Assembly (NCBI RefSeq): GCF_050436995.1 | Contig: NC_134776.1 | Span: forward strand, 19,757,001-19,821,000 | Direction: 5' to 3' | From: Anticarsia gemmatalis | Taxonomy: Eukaryota; Arthropoda; Insecta; Lepidoptera; Erebidae | Length of the DNA stretch: 64,000 nucleotides | In this document: in pieces, positions 9,646 to 20,374 of the stretch | Layout: the number at the start of each line of letters is the position of its first letter | How positions within the stretch are numbered: the stretch's first letter is position 1 | Notes under the pieces: model-generated | Seen by the model: only the letters and a program-made list of their open reading frames with translations | The model's database searches: none | What the model was told of the DNA's origin: nothing | Position numbers and translations under genes: made by a program

Positions 9646-10692
9646 AAATGTTGTAATATGGAAAGTGAATGAAATGAGGAAAGATCGAATTAAAGTCGGA
9701 AGGTTTATTCTGGAAAGATGATTTTTGTTGGAATTATATAAGAATATTAATGTTTAAATGTTGTAATATGGAATGAAATGAGGAAAGATCGAATTAAAGT
9801 CGGAAAGGTTTATTCTGGAAAGATGATTTTTGTTGGAAATATATAAGAATTTTAGTGTTTAAATGTTGTAATATGGAATGAGATTGCAATGAGGAAAGAT
9901 CGAATTAAAGTCGGAAAGGTTTATTCTGGAAAGATGATATTTGTTGGACTAATATAGGAAGTTTAATGTTTAAATGTTGTAATATGGAAAGAGAATGATA
10001 TGAGGAAAGATCGAATTAAAGTCGGAATGGTTTATTCTGGAAAGATGATAAATGTTGGATTAATATAAGATTTGAAATGTTGTAGTGTGGAAAGAGAATG
10101 CAATGAGGAAAGATCGAACTTTAGTAGGAAAGGATTATTCTGGAAAGATGAAATTTGTTGGATTAATATAAGAGTTTAAATGTTGTAGTGTGGAAAGAGT
10201 ATGCAATGAGGAAAGATCGAACTTTAGTAGGAAAGGAATATTCTGGAAAGGTGAAATTTGTTGGATTAATATAAGAGTTTGAAATGTTGTAGTGTGGAAA
10301 GAGAATGCAATGAGGAAAGATCGAATTAAAGTCGGAATGGATTATTCTGGAAAGATGAAATTTGTTGGATTAATATAAGAGTTTGAAATGTTGTAGTGTG
10401 GAAAGTGAATGCAATGAGGAAAGATCGAATTAAAGTCGGAAAGGTTTATTCTGGAAAGATGAAATTTGTTGGATTAATATAAGAGTTTAAATGTTGTAGT
10501 GTGGAAACAGAATGCAATGAGGAAAGATCGAATTAGAGTCGGGAAGGATTATTCTGGAAAGATGAAATTTGTTGGATTAATATAAGAGTTTGAAATGTTG
10601 TAGTGTGGAAAGAGAATGCAATGAGGAAAGATCGAATTAAAGTCGGAAAGGTTTATTCTGGAAAGATGACAAATGTTGGCATAGTTATAAGA
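9646..10692 (+). repeat. ~104-bp minisatellite, ten units
   Basis: Units start with AAATGTTGTA at about 9646, 9756, 9861, 9972, 10075, 10178, 10282, 10386, 10489 and 10593. Each carries GAGGAAAGATCGAATTAAAG, then GTTTATTCTGGAAAGATG. Early units have ATATGG and later ones GTGTGG, so at least two subtypes exist. It lies between the stop and the poly(A) signal of gene 2, hence probably transcribed in its 3' UTR. No copy is seen elsewhere in the window. Confidence 0.95.
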
Positions 10693-10763
10693 ATTTTTTG
10701 ACGACCCACCACTCGACAACTGCGGCGATATGAACCGATGACGTACTGAACTGCTTAAATTTC

Positions 10764-10769
10764 AATAAA
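10764..10769 (+). terminator. Poly(A) signal of gene 2
   Basis: AATAAA in TTTCAATAAAG, about 1.7 kb after the stop. The downstream words AATCGTCTGTTGA, CTTATAAACCTTTTGCCC and AACACACCATATCATTACA match gene 1. Confidence 0.7.
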
Positions 10770-10799
10770 GATTTTAATCGTCTGTTGATTTTTTTATTT

Positions 10800-11146
10800 C
10801 TTATAAACCTTTTGCCCAACACACCATATCATTACACAACTTGTCTAGGAGCTAGATAAATTCCTTAAATATTTCAAATTTTAAACAGAAATTACTTTAA
10901 CCTTTTTTTTTAAATTTAACTCAAATTAGGCCTCACACGTACATAATACACAAATTTCACACATTTTTCTAATAGAGGAAGAGCAATAGAAAAATTATAG
11001 GAATGGTATTGATGGAAGCAAGTGGTGTTCTTTGGGAGACCAAAGGACGCCGCTAGCTACGTCACTTCCTACAAATTTCTTTTGCTACATCCACTTTCAT
11101 ACATCTTGTCATACAGAACCGCTGGTTTCGTGCACTATGCACCTTT
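10800..11146. other. Non-coding
   Basis: After the part homologous to the gene 1 downstream flank (to about 10840), nothing recognised. Confidence 0.4.
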
Positions 11147-11405
11147 GAGTGACATTATCGCGGCCAGTTGCGCCCACCGATCGGTAAACGATCTGTGGGT
11201 TAAGCAACCGTTGGCGCGGTCATTCCGAAGATGGGTGACCGCATAGTGGTATTTGGGCTGGGTGTCTCCGTGCTTCGGAGGGCACGTAAAATGTCGGTCC
11301 CGGCTGTTGTCTACTAAGATAACAGGCGTTAATCCATGTCAAAGGCTTTTTCGAGCGGCTTGAACAACTTTGACACTAGGTTGACCACTAACCATACGAC
11401 AAACA
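11147..11405 (+). mobile_element. 5S-rRNA-headed SINE (family I)
   Basis: The head CCCACCGATCGGTAAACGAT, GGTTAAGCAACC, GGCGCGGTCATTCC and GATGGGTGACCGC resembles the internal promoter half of 5S rRNA. Then come GTGCTTCGGAGGGCACGTA and a tail ending GTTGACCACTAACCATACGA. Same family as 51722-51965 and 27790-27970. Too diverged from 5S to be a gene. Confidence 0.75.
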
Positions 11406-11579
11406 AACAACAGTGACATTATCAATATGAACTGTGTATGTCGTTCCTAGCGGTTTAATAACTTCTCAAATTCAGTAATACAAATTAGATTCTTTGATAT
11501 TAAAAACATATAAATCATTTTAAATAATTAGGAATGCAAATAAAATCCATGCAGATAGGTCTGTTAGAGTCTCGTCTTA

Positions 11580-11985
11580 GAATGTGGAAGAGTTAGGCCT
11601 CGAGTCAACTCCACCACGCTGTCCAAGTGTAAGTTGTTGAGTTTGTATACTTTTAAGAGTTTTTTTTAAGAAAAGGAAATAGGGGTTAGGCTTTGAGTCC
11701 ACGCTGGCCAATTGCGGGTGGCGGACTTGTACTTATGTATATATTTACCAATGAAATGGTGGTAAAATTTCGAAATAAAAGAAAGTTCGGACTTTTGCCA
11801 TTGAGAGTTGGTAAATCTTAGGTATTACCGGAAAATCTTAGGATTTACCACAGTTCGGGCCTTTACAGTAACATATACAAGAAGATCAAGGTGTTTTCTT
11901 TACCATTAGAACAAGTGACAATTCTTTCTAATACACACATAAAGTTTATTCATTGGAGAGCTTATTGTATAATGGAAAAAACTGT
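11580..11985 (-). mobile_element. tRNA-headed SINE, broken by an insertion
   Basis: TAGGCCTCGAGTC, CACGCTGGCCAATTGCGGGT and, at the right, TTTCTTTACCATTAGAACAAGT and TTTCTAATACACACATAAA match the complete copy at 60050-60350. Between the two parts sits 11741-11880, one end of an inverted-repeat DNA element. The tRNA-like head is lost. Confidence 0.7.
11741..11880 (-). mobile_element. Terminal part of a TIR element inside a SINE
   Basis: TTCGGACTTTTGCCATTGAG, GGATTTACCACAGTTCGGGC and CTTTACAGTAACATATA are nearly identical to the complement of the left arm of 37583-38292. Only one arm is present here. Confidence 0.75.
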
Positions 11986-11989
11986 AATC

Positions 11990-12570
11990 TCTTTCTTGAT
12001 GATCAGTTTTTAAGAATTTTGTTAACTTTGAGGGACATTCATCTGAGCAAAACATAATTTCTTTTGCTTCTAAAAGCATAACCATTTAGGTATTGTTATT
12101 CTATGAATATTGTTTAAAGGCAGTCAAACTAAAGATGTATCACATGGACTAATAAGAAACTACTATTTTGAGATAATAATGTAAGTAGGAATAAGGATTT
12201 AAAACATATTTTTATTTATACTTTTATTACTCTTCGCCATATAGTTTTACACAAAGGTTTAATAATTATAATCTTAAGAAATAATTATTTGAAGAGTTAT
12301 ATTACAGTATAAGTAATTATTAATTGATTTCTTCACCACAAATGGAAGAAATAGGATCTAAAAACTCTCAAATTAATGAATTTTAAGACATTGTTTTTGT
12401 TTTTTGAATATACTTTCTTAAATAAAGATTTCATACAGGATAACAATAATTTACATTATAATAATATCTATATCTTAATTATTTAAAATATAATTTATAC
12501 GAGAAGAATTTAACGGACTTTTTAACAGTCAAGGTATTTTTTATTAATTAATTTTACAAACAGCACGAAT
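11990..12570. other. Non-coding, AT-rich
   Basis: No gene, repeat copy or structured element recognised. Confidence 0.4.
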
Positions 12571-12574
12571 AATG

Positions 12575-12730
12575 ATGAAATCTGACGACCAGTTTCACCG
12601 GAGGGTATCGTGTTATAACTCCGGTAACTGACTTATGGAGGTCCGATAGGCAGTCGCTCCATGTAAAATACTGGTATTCAGACGCATCCGGTGCGACTGG
12701 AAGCAGACTCCAACATAGTTGCTGATGTGA
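12575..12730 (+). mobile_element. 5S-headed SINE (family II), 3' part
   Basis: CCAGTTTCACCGGAGGGTATC, GGTCCGATAGGCAGTCGCTC and GACTCCAACATAGTTG match the 3' half of 24361-24720. Confidence 0.7.
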
Positions 12731-12904
12731 ACTAAGCCATTTTGTATAATAATATGTATACAAAATTATTCTGCCTTAATGAATGGTAATATAATTGAGT
12801 AAATTTTATTGTAAATACTGATACTTTTAAAATTCTGCAAATAAATTTGTCGATATGTTCATCGACATGTTTATAAACAATTTATTATGTTGACATATTA
12901 TATA

Positions 12905-13113
12905 CTAGCTTTTACCCGCGACTTCGTCCGCCACCTGAATTTTCCCATGGAAACGCGTCATTTTCCCGGGGTAAAAAGTAGCCTATGTCGTTTCTCGGGT
13001 ATCAAAATATCTCCATAACAAATTTCATGCAAATTGGTTCAGTAGTTTAGGCGTGATTGAGTAACAGACAGACAGACAGACAGAGTTACTTTCGCATTTA
13101 TAATATTAGTATG
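12905..13113 (-). mobile_element. Helitron-like element, second family
   Basis: On the minus strand it runs from CCATACTAATATTATAAATG through a GTCTGTCTGTCTG run and AATTTGCATGAAATTTG to GTCGCGGGTAAAAGCTAG. Related copies: 37066-37283, 50520-50748 and 54981-55184. CTAG ends suggest a Helitron; a LINE tail is the alternative. Confidence 0.7.
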
Positions 13114-13179
13114 GAATTAATTAATAATAATAATATTACGAAATAATACAATTCTACAATTGTACAAATTTTACATCGT

Positions 13180-13350
13180 ATTTTCTTTGAGTCCAAAGAC
13201 CGGAGCTATAAATATCATTTCATCGGGGCCCACTACATAAATCATTTGGCACCTGCGCGTTAGACAATTACAATCAAATATGACTCTAACGAACTGGCTA
13301 TTAAGGTAAGGTACTGAATATGCAATGCAAATCAATACTGTCGTGCTAGG
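13180..13350. repeat. Dispersed repeat with AATCAATACTG
   Basis: Words CACCTGCGCG, ACAATCAAATATGA and CAAATCAATACTG recur in the same order at 46680-46830 and 52030-52200, and inverted at 39230-39410 and 58530-58700. Termini not resolved. Confidence 0.5.
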
Positions 13351-13529
13351 CGGCTCCTAAGAAAAGCCTCTTGTGGCCAAGTTACATTAAATTAAAATAT
13401 TTCAAAAGGAAAAAAAAACGATTTATGATTTGAACAAAAAATATGTTGATCAACATCGTGATGAAAGTTGTACGTAATGCCATGCTTAAGAGTTTAATAA
13501 AACTCGTGGGATTGAAAGTTCCCAACCTG

Positions 13530-13700
13530 TACCGCCATTCTCTACTACTGTTGACTGTTGACAACCGGCTAGCTTTCAAAAAATGTAGCATGACAATTGG
13601 TTCAGCGTCTCCATCGGATGTCGTAAGAACTATTTTGGCAGTACATTTTAAATGTCAAACTCACGATACTCGATGGCTCCAATTGTAGAGAATCGTGCTA
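13530..13700. mobile_element. MITE-like 'TCTCTAC...GTAGAGAATCG' element
   Basis: CCATTCTCTACTACTGTTGAC, ACAACCGGCTAGCT, GGCAGTACATTTTAAATGTC and GTAGAGAATCGTG recur at 40949-41071, 48160-48445 and 48646-49001. Inverted end sequences suggest a small TIR element. Confidence 0.55.
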
Positions 13701-13872
13701 CTGCATTTGATCAGCAGGATGGTCTCTGGCTGCGCACACGGCGAGTGCAACCTGCGCCGAAACGTTAGGCATTTTAAGGTACTATGCGTGTTCGCGTTAA
13801 TTCCCGTATTCTATTATATATAATTCTATTATACATTAAACATGCAACGCGAGAGTTTAAAAGTTATAGTCC

Positions 13873-15840
13873 AAGATCCCAGGGCCCCCAGACGTTACTT
13901 ATTTTTGAAGTAACGAATTTTACGGTATAGACACTCTTCTATGTGTTTAAGAGTGTGTGTGTACTAACTAGTTTGTCTAGGCGGCCCGTTCACAGGTAGC
14001 AGGTAGAAAAGGTAGACAAAAACATAACTTACTTTTGTTAAATTCGAAGTGCTGATTTTTATATATGTCACATAAAATATTATTAAAAATAAATATTTCA
14101 TATTGACAGACCGTTTCTGTGGGCGGTAATTCCTCCCAGACGCTTGAAACCTCATAAAAAAATTATCGAACTTTTGTTATATTCGAAGTCTTCTGCTTTA
14201 TATATGATGTTTGGGGGGGGCTATTTTAATTTCTTTTGTGTACAGCCAGACCAATCTGAAGGGCCAAACATTCTCCCAGACACAATTAAAATTTTTATTA
14301 AGCTCCCCGAAACAATTATTTTTTGCCTACAAAGGGTTTGTTTTCAACAACAAATTATTGAGTTAAATGACAATTTATTATTATTATATTTATATAGAAA
14401 TGCAGTAAAAATATCATCTTCCATTATTATTTAATTAAGTCTTAATCTTCATAGTTAGCTTCATATGAGTTTCGACTTTCATCCTCGAACCAATCCTGGA
14501 TTTCATTATTCAAGTCGTCATCATCGTTATTATCTTTGTTCGAATCTTCTGAAAATACAAAAAACATTATTGAAGGTATGAATTGCTGTGCATATAAAAA
14601 AATATTTTGATGTGAACTTAACATGCCTGATTTATTTTCGAGTAATTCACTGACAAGACTTGGTAACTGATCGCCATCGAACCAGTAAAATTGATATTGG
14701 TTCTCATCCAATGTCCACCCATTATTCTCTGGACTAAAACCAGGTAAATTTTTTGTACGTGCATTATTCCATATACTTGCGATGTAGTTTGCTCGACAGA
14801 ATTGTTGGAATAGTTCACTCTTACAGGGTGGTAAATTACATGAATCAAAGTTTCTCACGCTTTTCCTATTAAATTCTTAAGAATTATTTAAGGATTATGA
14901 CACAAAACAAAAAGTATTCGATGTAATACAAAAATTTATTTGCGATGTTTACAATGTTCCCGGAATAATCGATGTGGATGCTGCCAGACTTCAACTTTTC
15001 ATTAATACTTACACAGTATCTGACGTGAGTGAATTTATGTGATCAGTTACCAAGTCTTGTCAGTGAATTACTCGAAAATGAATCAGGTATGTTAAGTTCA
15101 CATCAAAATATTTTTTTATATGCACAGCAATTCATACCTTCAATAATGTTTTTTGTATTTTCAGAAGATTCGAACAAAGATATTAACGATGATGACGACT
15201 TGAATAATGAAATCCAGGATTGGTTCGAGGATGAAAGTCGAAACTCATATGAAGCTAACTATGAAGATTAAGACTTAATTAAATAATAATGGAAGATCAT
15301 ATTTTTACTGCATTTCTATATAAATATAATAATAATAAATTGTCATTTAACTCAATAATTTGTTGTTGAAAACAAACCCTTTGTAGGCAAAAAAAATAAT
15401 TGTTTCGGGGAGTTTAATAAAAATTTTAATTGTGTCTGGGAGAATGTTTGGCCCTTCAGATTGGTCTGGCTGTACACAAAAGAAATTAAAATAGCCCCCC
15501 AAACATCATATATAAAGCAGAAGACTTCGAATATAACAAAAGTTCGATAATTTTTTTATGAGGTTTCAAGCGTCTGGGAGGAATTACCGCCCACAGAAAC
15601 GGTCTGTCAATATGAAATATTTATTTTTAATAATATTTTATGTGACATATATAAAAATCAGCACTTCGAATTTAACAAAAGTAAGTTATGTTTTTGTCTA
15701 CCTTTTCTACCTGCTACCTGTGAACGGGCCGCCTAGACAAACTAGTTAGTACACACACACTCTTAAACACATAGAAGAGTGTCTATACCGTAAAATTCGT
15801 TACTTCAAAAATAAGTAACGTCTGGGGGCCCTGGGATCTT
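13873..15840. mobile_element. Large fold-back transposon with transposon-protein remnants
   Basis: Two arms of about 801 bp (13873-14673 and 15040-15840) are near-identical inverted copies; the ends read CCAGGGCCCCCAGACGTTAC. A 4-bp GATC lies outside each end and may be the target duplication. The minus strand from 14858 to 14442 encodes 138 residues with a N-L-P-P-C-K-S motif, W-F-D-G-D-Q and an acidic C-terminus; 15029-15271 (+) repeats its C-terminal 74 residues. The spacer at 14882-15025 (+) encodes a further upstream part (D-V-Y-N-V-P-G-I). The original gene was thus split and its 3' end inverted. L-P-P-C-K-S-type proteins are, as I recall, common in uncharacterised invertebrate transposons; the superfamily is not assigned. 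Confidence 0.85.
14442..14858 (-). pseudogene. C-terminal part of a transposon-encoded protein
   Basis: 138-codon open frame starting inside the spacer and running into the left arm of the fold-back element. It has C-N-L-P-P-C-K-S near its start, a W-T-L-D-E segment and a D/N/E-rich tail ending Y-E-A-N-Y-E-D. The upstream half of the protein is missing on this strand, so it is a fragment, not a host gene. Confidence 0.7.
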
Positions 15841-15859
15841 ACTCTATTAGGTTGGTCTC

Positions 15860-16030
15860 TCTCCACCTTTCTTGACCTAGCAGTAGATCCTTATTAAAAT
15901 TTGTTTTTATTCCTGTGCTACTGCTGAGCAAGATCCACTATTCAAACGAGAGGGGGTTTAGGCCTCGAAGACCACTATGCTGGCCTTTTTGCTCAATAGG
16001 GGTAGGAAGAGATTGGTCTTTGAAGACCAC
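15860..16030 (-). mobile_element. tRNA-headed SINE fragments
   Basis: TTTAGGCCTCGAAGACCACTATGCTGGCC is a diverged form of the 60050-60350 family; a second partial copy follows at about 15995. Confidence 0.45.
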
Positions 16031-16602
16031 CACCTGCTACGATCCCAACAAACTTCATTAGATTTTTTTTCAATTGTTTTATTACAAGTATTTTAGTCTT
16101 GAATACTTTTACGCACTTGATAAATTAGTAGATAGTCTGAAAGGGGTGTGTTTTGAACAATGACATTGACATTGATTTCACTTGTCCTTGAATAGCACCC
16201 ATGGCACTTTGCCAAATGAAATAGGGTTGCCTGCGAAATTTTAATTTTTGTTCATATTTTAGTAACATGAAAAATATTACTAATTTTTTTTAAAGACAGA
16301 ATACATTAGTTTCTAATATACAATAATACCAAATGGTAAACTAATATTACAAATGCATAAAATAGTAGTATAGTAGTATAAGTGAAGGCTGTATATGTGT
16401 TGCGCTTTCCTACATGGACATATTAAAGGATCCCGGTTCAAATATACGCTTACTTTATCAAGAAACTTTTTTTAATTTTTACCCAAATTAAAAGCGAATC
16501 AGGCCGCGCAATTCATACTTTATACTAAAAACTCTCAAAAATAATCTTTTCTACATCTCATTACTAAAACCACTGTTAATCTAGTGGAACAAATATTAAA
16601 AG
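16031..16602. other. Non-coding
   Basis: AGGGGTGTGTTTTGAA at about 16143 is a word found at the edges of several repeats here. Otherwise nothing recognised. Confidence 0.4.
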
Positions 16603-16735
16603 TAGGTTACTGCAGGACGTGACCCGAGCTCGCCCGGGCATTTAGCTGCATCGATCCGACCACCCTCCCCCGCACACTGACACTGCACTCACAGACAGAC
16701 AGACACGCACACACACACAGACACCCTTCATCTCT
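16603..16735 (+). repeat. Solo satellite monomer
   Basis: CTGCAGGACGTGACCCG, GCCCGGGCATTTAGCTGC, ATCGATCCG then a CA/GACA-rich spacer: one unit of the array at 52930-57560. Confidence 0.8.
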
Positions 16736-16834
16736 CTGACCTAGTGCTTCACTTTTAATAGGGATGATGGTTGGCAATGAAAAGGACATTTTAGTTCAAC
16801 AGACGGATTTTATATCAGATTAGCTCTTCCATGT

Positions 16835-17095
16835 TAGTTGTAGTCAGCATCCAGTCTCACAGGATGTAGCTGAATTATTTTACATGGAGCGACTGCCTAT
16901 CTGACCTCCACAACCCAGTTACCTGGGTTGTAACACGATACCCTTCGGTAAGACTGGTTGTCAAATTTACAAGCTTCTGAATTTTGACTACTGTTAACGA
17001 CTGTCAAAGATCTTTGAATATGACAGCCGGGACCCACAATTTTACGTGCCTTCCGAAACACGGAGGAACTCTATATGTTTAAGATGGTCACCTGT
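16835..17095 (-). mobile_element. 5S-headed SINE (family II)
   Basis: Complement of 24361-24720: contains GGAGCGACTGCCTATC, CGATACCCTTCGGTAAGACTG and GTGCCTTCCGAAACACGGAG. Its 5S-like head is truncated. Confidence 0.75.
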
Positions 17096-17441
17096 TTTAT
17101 TATAAGATTATAGATGTCATTAGTAGGTACATTTTTATTCAGTTGAATTACGTCAGAATTCAGTATTGACTATACTTTTCCAAAGAGAAAAATCTCTCCT
17201 GTACTACGGAGCATCGCGTTGTCGTTGCATCAAAGAATTCGTCAACATAGCTGCTGAACGGAACGGGCCGGAAAGGATAGTACCCCAACACCGGGCCGCT
17301 CCATACAATTATTAATACTAAAATGTAAAACCACTAAAGCGGTGACAAAAAAAACAAAATTTTGTTTATTACCAGATATCATATCACATTATTAGTCGCG
17401 GTAGCTCATAAACGAACAAAATTAAATTCATATCGCAAATT

Positions 17442-17630
17442 AATTCTCCTCAAACAATAGTATCAACTGTATAAACAAAACGAAACCCCGACCTACCGCA
17501 CAGTCTTATAAATTTTCACATTGTTTCAGCTTCAGCGACGAGGGTCACGGCCAGAAGGGTCGTTAGCATAAGGTCTCGGGCTCACCTTGAAAACTTTTCA
17601 GTCACGCACGTAGTAGGCTTAGTTTATTAT
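17442..17630 (+). repeat. Dispersed repeat 'GAGGGTCACGG', copy
   Basis: ACAATAGTATCAACTGTATAAAC, CCCGACCTACCGCAC, TTCAGCTTCAGCGACGAGGG and GTCACGCACGTAGTAGG recur in order at 48505, 52400 and 56150, and inverted at 18440, 24100 and 59285. Likely a non-autonomous element; termini uncertain. Confidence 0.6.
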
Positions 17631-17636
17631 TATCTA

Positions 17637-17700
17637 CTAGCTGACCCGTGCGGTGAACTCGCGTGTCGTCTAGGTAGAATATTATTTTTAAATTCTATTT
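17637..17700 (-). mobile_element. Helitron 3' end
   Basis: ACTAGCTGACCCGTGCGG with GTGAACTCGCGTGTC is the complement of a CTAGT-type Helitron end. Confidence 0.45.
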
Positions 17701-17729
17701 TATCGTATGGTTATTAATCAATCTTGTGT

Positions 17730-17930
17730 AAAAGTTGTTCCAGCCGAAAGGTCTTTGGCATGGCTTAATGACTGTTATCTTTTTGACCGAGTTTTTAGGT
17801 GCTCTCCGAAGGCAACTCATGTATGTTATGACCGAGCCAAGCGTTGTTTAACCCACAAATCTTTTACCGACCAGTGAGAGCGACAATCGAGCGAGCAATG
17901 AGCGGTTCATAAGATAATTTTTATTTAGTT
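17730..17930 (-). mobile_element. 5S-headed SINE (family I), diverged
   Basis: Complement carries CCGAAAGGTCTTTGGCATGGC, GTTGTTTAACCCAC and TTACCGACCAGTGAG, matching family I from tail to head. Confidence 0.5.
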
Positions 17931-18074
17931 AGCTCTTACAAAACGATCCTATTTGAAGTACGTTCTTTCAGCTGTGTCTCGGTCGAAGCTTATTAGTAGT
18001 TATAAGCTATCTTATGAGCGTGACTATCTATTTACTCTGCATTTTTCGAGGTCGGTTATAAATCATGTAGTCTA

Positions 18075-18271
18075 TTAAAATTTATACTCATCATACAAAG
18101 CTGAAGAGTTTGTTCGAAAGCGCTTTTCTCAGGAACTACTGCTTCGAATACAAAAAAATATTTTTGTGTTAAATAGTCCCTTCAGTGAAGAAGGTAGCAG
18201 GCTATTTACCATCACGCTATGACTAATAGGAGTGAAGCAGGAATATTACATTTTATAGAAACCGGAAAACT
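18075..18271 (+). mobile_element. Degenerate Helitron
   Basis: AAAGCTGAAGAGTTTGTTCG, CAGGAACTACTGCTTCG and CATCACGCTATGACTAATAGG match the 296-567 family; the 3' hairpin has decayed. Confidence 0.65.
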
Positions 18272-18419
18272 AGAGTCACCAATCATCATAGACAAAATCG
18301 TAGGCCACCCCTATTTTTAGTTAGCTAGTAACATGATAGAAGATTTTTAATCAAAAATCAGCTCCTAAATTTAATATAAGTTTTTGCATGTCATCATGAA
18401 GAAATCTAATCCCCTAAGT

Positions 18420-18620
18420 AACGATTCACAGTTCAAGGACACGTAAAATCGATACACAACCTCGTACAAAAAGATTTCGAGTTCAAGGTGAACGATTACC
18501 CTAATGTTAGCATCCCTTGTGACCGTGACCCTTACTCCAAATGTGGTAAATATTTACGAGGATTTGAAATAGGCCGGGTACGTTCAAGGACGCTCCTTTG
18601 TGAGTAAGTATTTGGAACAA
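18420..18620 (-). repeat. Dispersed repeat 'GAGGGTCACGG', inverted copy
   Basis: GTTAGCATCCCTTGTGACCG and TGACCCTTACTCC are the complement of the 17442 family. Confidence 0.55.
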
Positions 18621-18732
18621 TGAACTCGAAGCCGGGAATGTAATTTTCATAAAATGTTTCTTGCGTTGTGACTAGCTGACTGATTTCGCTCACTTGTAAA
18701 GTTTGTATTTTATTTTTGTGATTTATGTGTGT

Positions 18733-18860
18733 GTGACAAGATGTATAGATGTGAATGTAGTAAGTAGTAAAGAATGTAGTTTGTAAGGATCGTACAAAGT
18801 GGCGGTTTTTGAGTCTCTGCCTGCCCTTATGGGAAAAGCGTGATGCGTAAGCGTATGTAA
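18733..18860 (+). mobile_element. LINE/SINE 3' tail
   Basis: GACAAGATGTATAGATGTGA, ACAAAGTGGCGG and GTCTCTGCCTGCCCTTATGG recur at 42250, 47240 and 51500. Confidence 0.5.
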
Positions 18861-18869
18861 GTAGGTATG

Positions 18870-19570
18870 TAACTTTACGCTTAAGCAGTCAAGAGTCTAG
18901 GCAGAGGTGTATAAAGCTTTTCGCCGTTTGCAATGTTAGTCCTATGAAACGGGAAGAGAACCTTTAGCCGTATACCGTTACAACTTATTTTTTTTAAACA
19001 ACAAATTTTTAGTTTATTTGGTTTTGTTGTGAATTCTGGATTTCTACTATTTCAATTTTTCAATCTCTTGAAATGGTTGCTAAGAAATGGTCGAGGATTT
19101 TGACCAATGGAGCAGTTTGGGAAGACCTTTACCCAACAATGGTATTGATTAGAACGTAATAAAAAATCTTTGACTTATAAATTTTGTAGTAAAATCGTGA
19201 CAGACGTAGGATACCGTTTTTATTTTTTCAAATTTTTTTTTGGCACGTTGTGTAATTTATGTGCGTAGTACTCTTAACCGTTCCTTCCTTCAACAAGATG
19301 TACCTATAAATGTGAATGAACCAAATTGGAGTATAATTCTGTCTTAAGAACCATTTTTTCAGCACCTAAAAAAATTTAAAGTATGTGTCTAAAAATTGTA
19401 CTGAAAAAGAAAGTCTATAGATATTTGTTACACCAATCCTATTGGATAAGAACGTGGTTTTATGCATGTGTTATCATTTTAGGTAGCATAAAAAATTATG
19501 CCAAAACTAAACCAGACTTTAGATTTCAATTCCTAGCGAAACTACGCCAGTGTAACATCGTAGAAGCGAA
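18870..19570. other. Non-coding
   Basis: No gene or repeat copy recognised with confidence. Confidence 0.4.
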
Positions 19571-19574
19571 GGTG

Positions 19575-19680
19575 GGTGCTGTGTGTGTGTGTGTGTCTAT
19601 ATTACGTGATAGGTGAATGTGTGCGTCGTGTGGGCGCGAGCGGAGGCTGCAGGGACCGATCGATGCAATTGCATCTGCGC
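19575..19680 (-). repeat. Solo satellite monomer
   Basis: Inverted unit: GTGTGTGTGTGT spacer, then GGCTGCAGGGACCGATCGATGC. Confidence 0.5.
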
Positions 19681-19688
19681 TGTCTGCG

Positions 19689-19741
19689 AACTAACGCCCA
19701 AGATGACCTTTAGCCAGGAAAGGTCATTTTGGGCGTTAGTT
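19689..19741. repeat. Long hairpin
   Basis: Arms of 23 nt (19689-19711 and 19719-19741) pair with a single mismatch around a 7-nt loop; the arm starts AACTAACGCCCAAG. It abuts the satellite monomer. No protein-coding context. Confidence 0.8.
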
Positions 19742-20118
19742 TTGCGTCACTACATTATTCCTTTGTTATGATCGTGAGGAAAATGTTATGTAGATTTAAG
19801 GTTCTATTAAAAGTTAAAAATAACTGGGGATTGCTCGACTGGTAAGTGCTTCCATAATAAGGGATAGCTTCTTTATTTTTTTGGAGAAAAGGTTTTGTGA
19901 AAGAAAGTTCAGGATTAGAAAGTTTAACAGTACTATAGACTTGTTCCATGGTAAGACAGTAGGGTGTGAGTCCAAACTTGTGACAAAAAAAATAAGAAAG
20001 TAGGTATACGTTTTTTATTTGCTCTGCTGACCCAGTCAAGCAAATGTATATCATACTCCTTGTACGGTTTTTTTATTGCTCTAACGATACGCCGCCTTCT
20101 GGAAACAATCTATACTAA

Positions 20119-20374
20119 TCTATACTAATATTATAAAGCTGAAGAGTTTGTTTGTTTGTTTGTTTGTTTGAACGCGCTAATCTCAAGAACTACTGCTCCG
20201 ATTTAAAAAATTCTTTCTGTGTTAGATAGTCCATTAACTGAGGAAGGTTATAGGCTATATAACATCACGCTACGGTCATTAGGAGCGGAGTAGCAACGAA
20301 AAATGTTACAAAAACGGGGAAAATTTTGACTCATTCTCTTAGGTGACGCAAGCGAAGTTGCGCGGGTCAGCTAG
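20119..20374 (+). mobile_element. Non-autonomous Helitron
   Basis: From TCTATACTAATATTATAAAG to CGGGTCAGCTAG. The target word CTATACTAAT is doubled just before it (20109). Confidence 0.85.

Noticed and set aside
9646..10692. CRISPR array
   Set aside because: Whole ~104-bp units repeat; there are no short repeats with unique spacers, and the context is eukaryotic.
11147..11260. 5S rRNA gene
   Set aside because: Only partial similarity, joined to a SINE body; not a gene.
14442..15271. Host gene with acidic C-terminus
   Set aside because: The same coding tail occurs on both arms of a palindromic transposon, so it belongs to the element.
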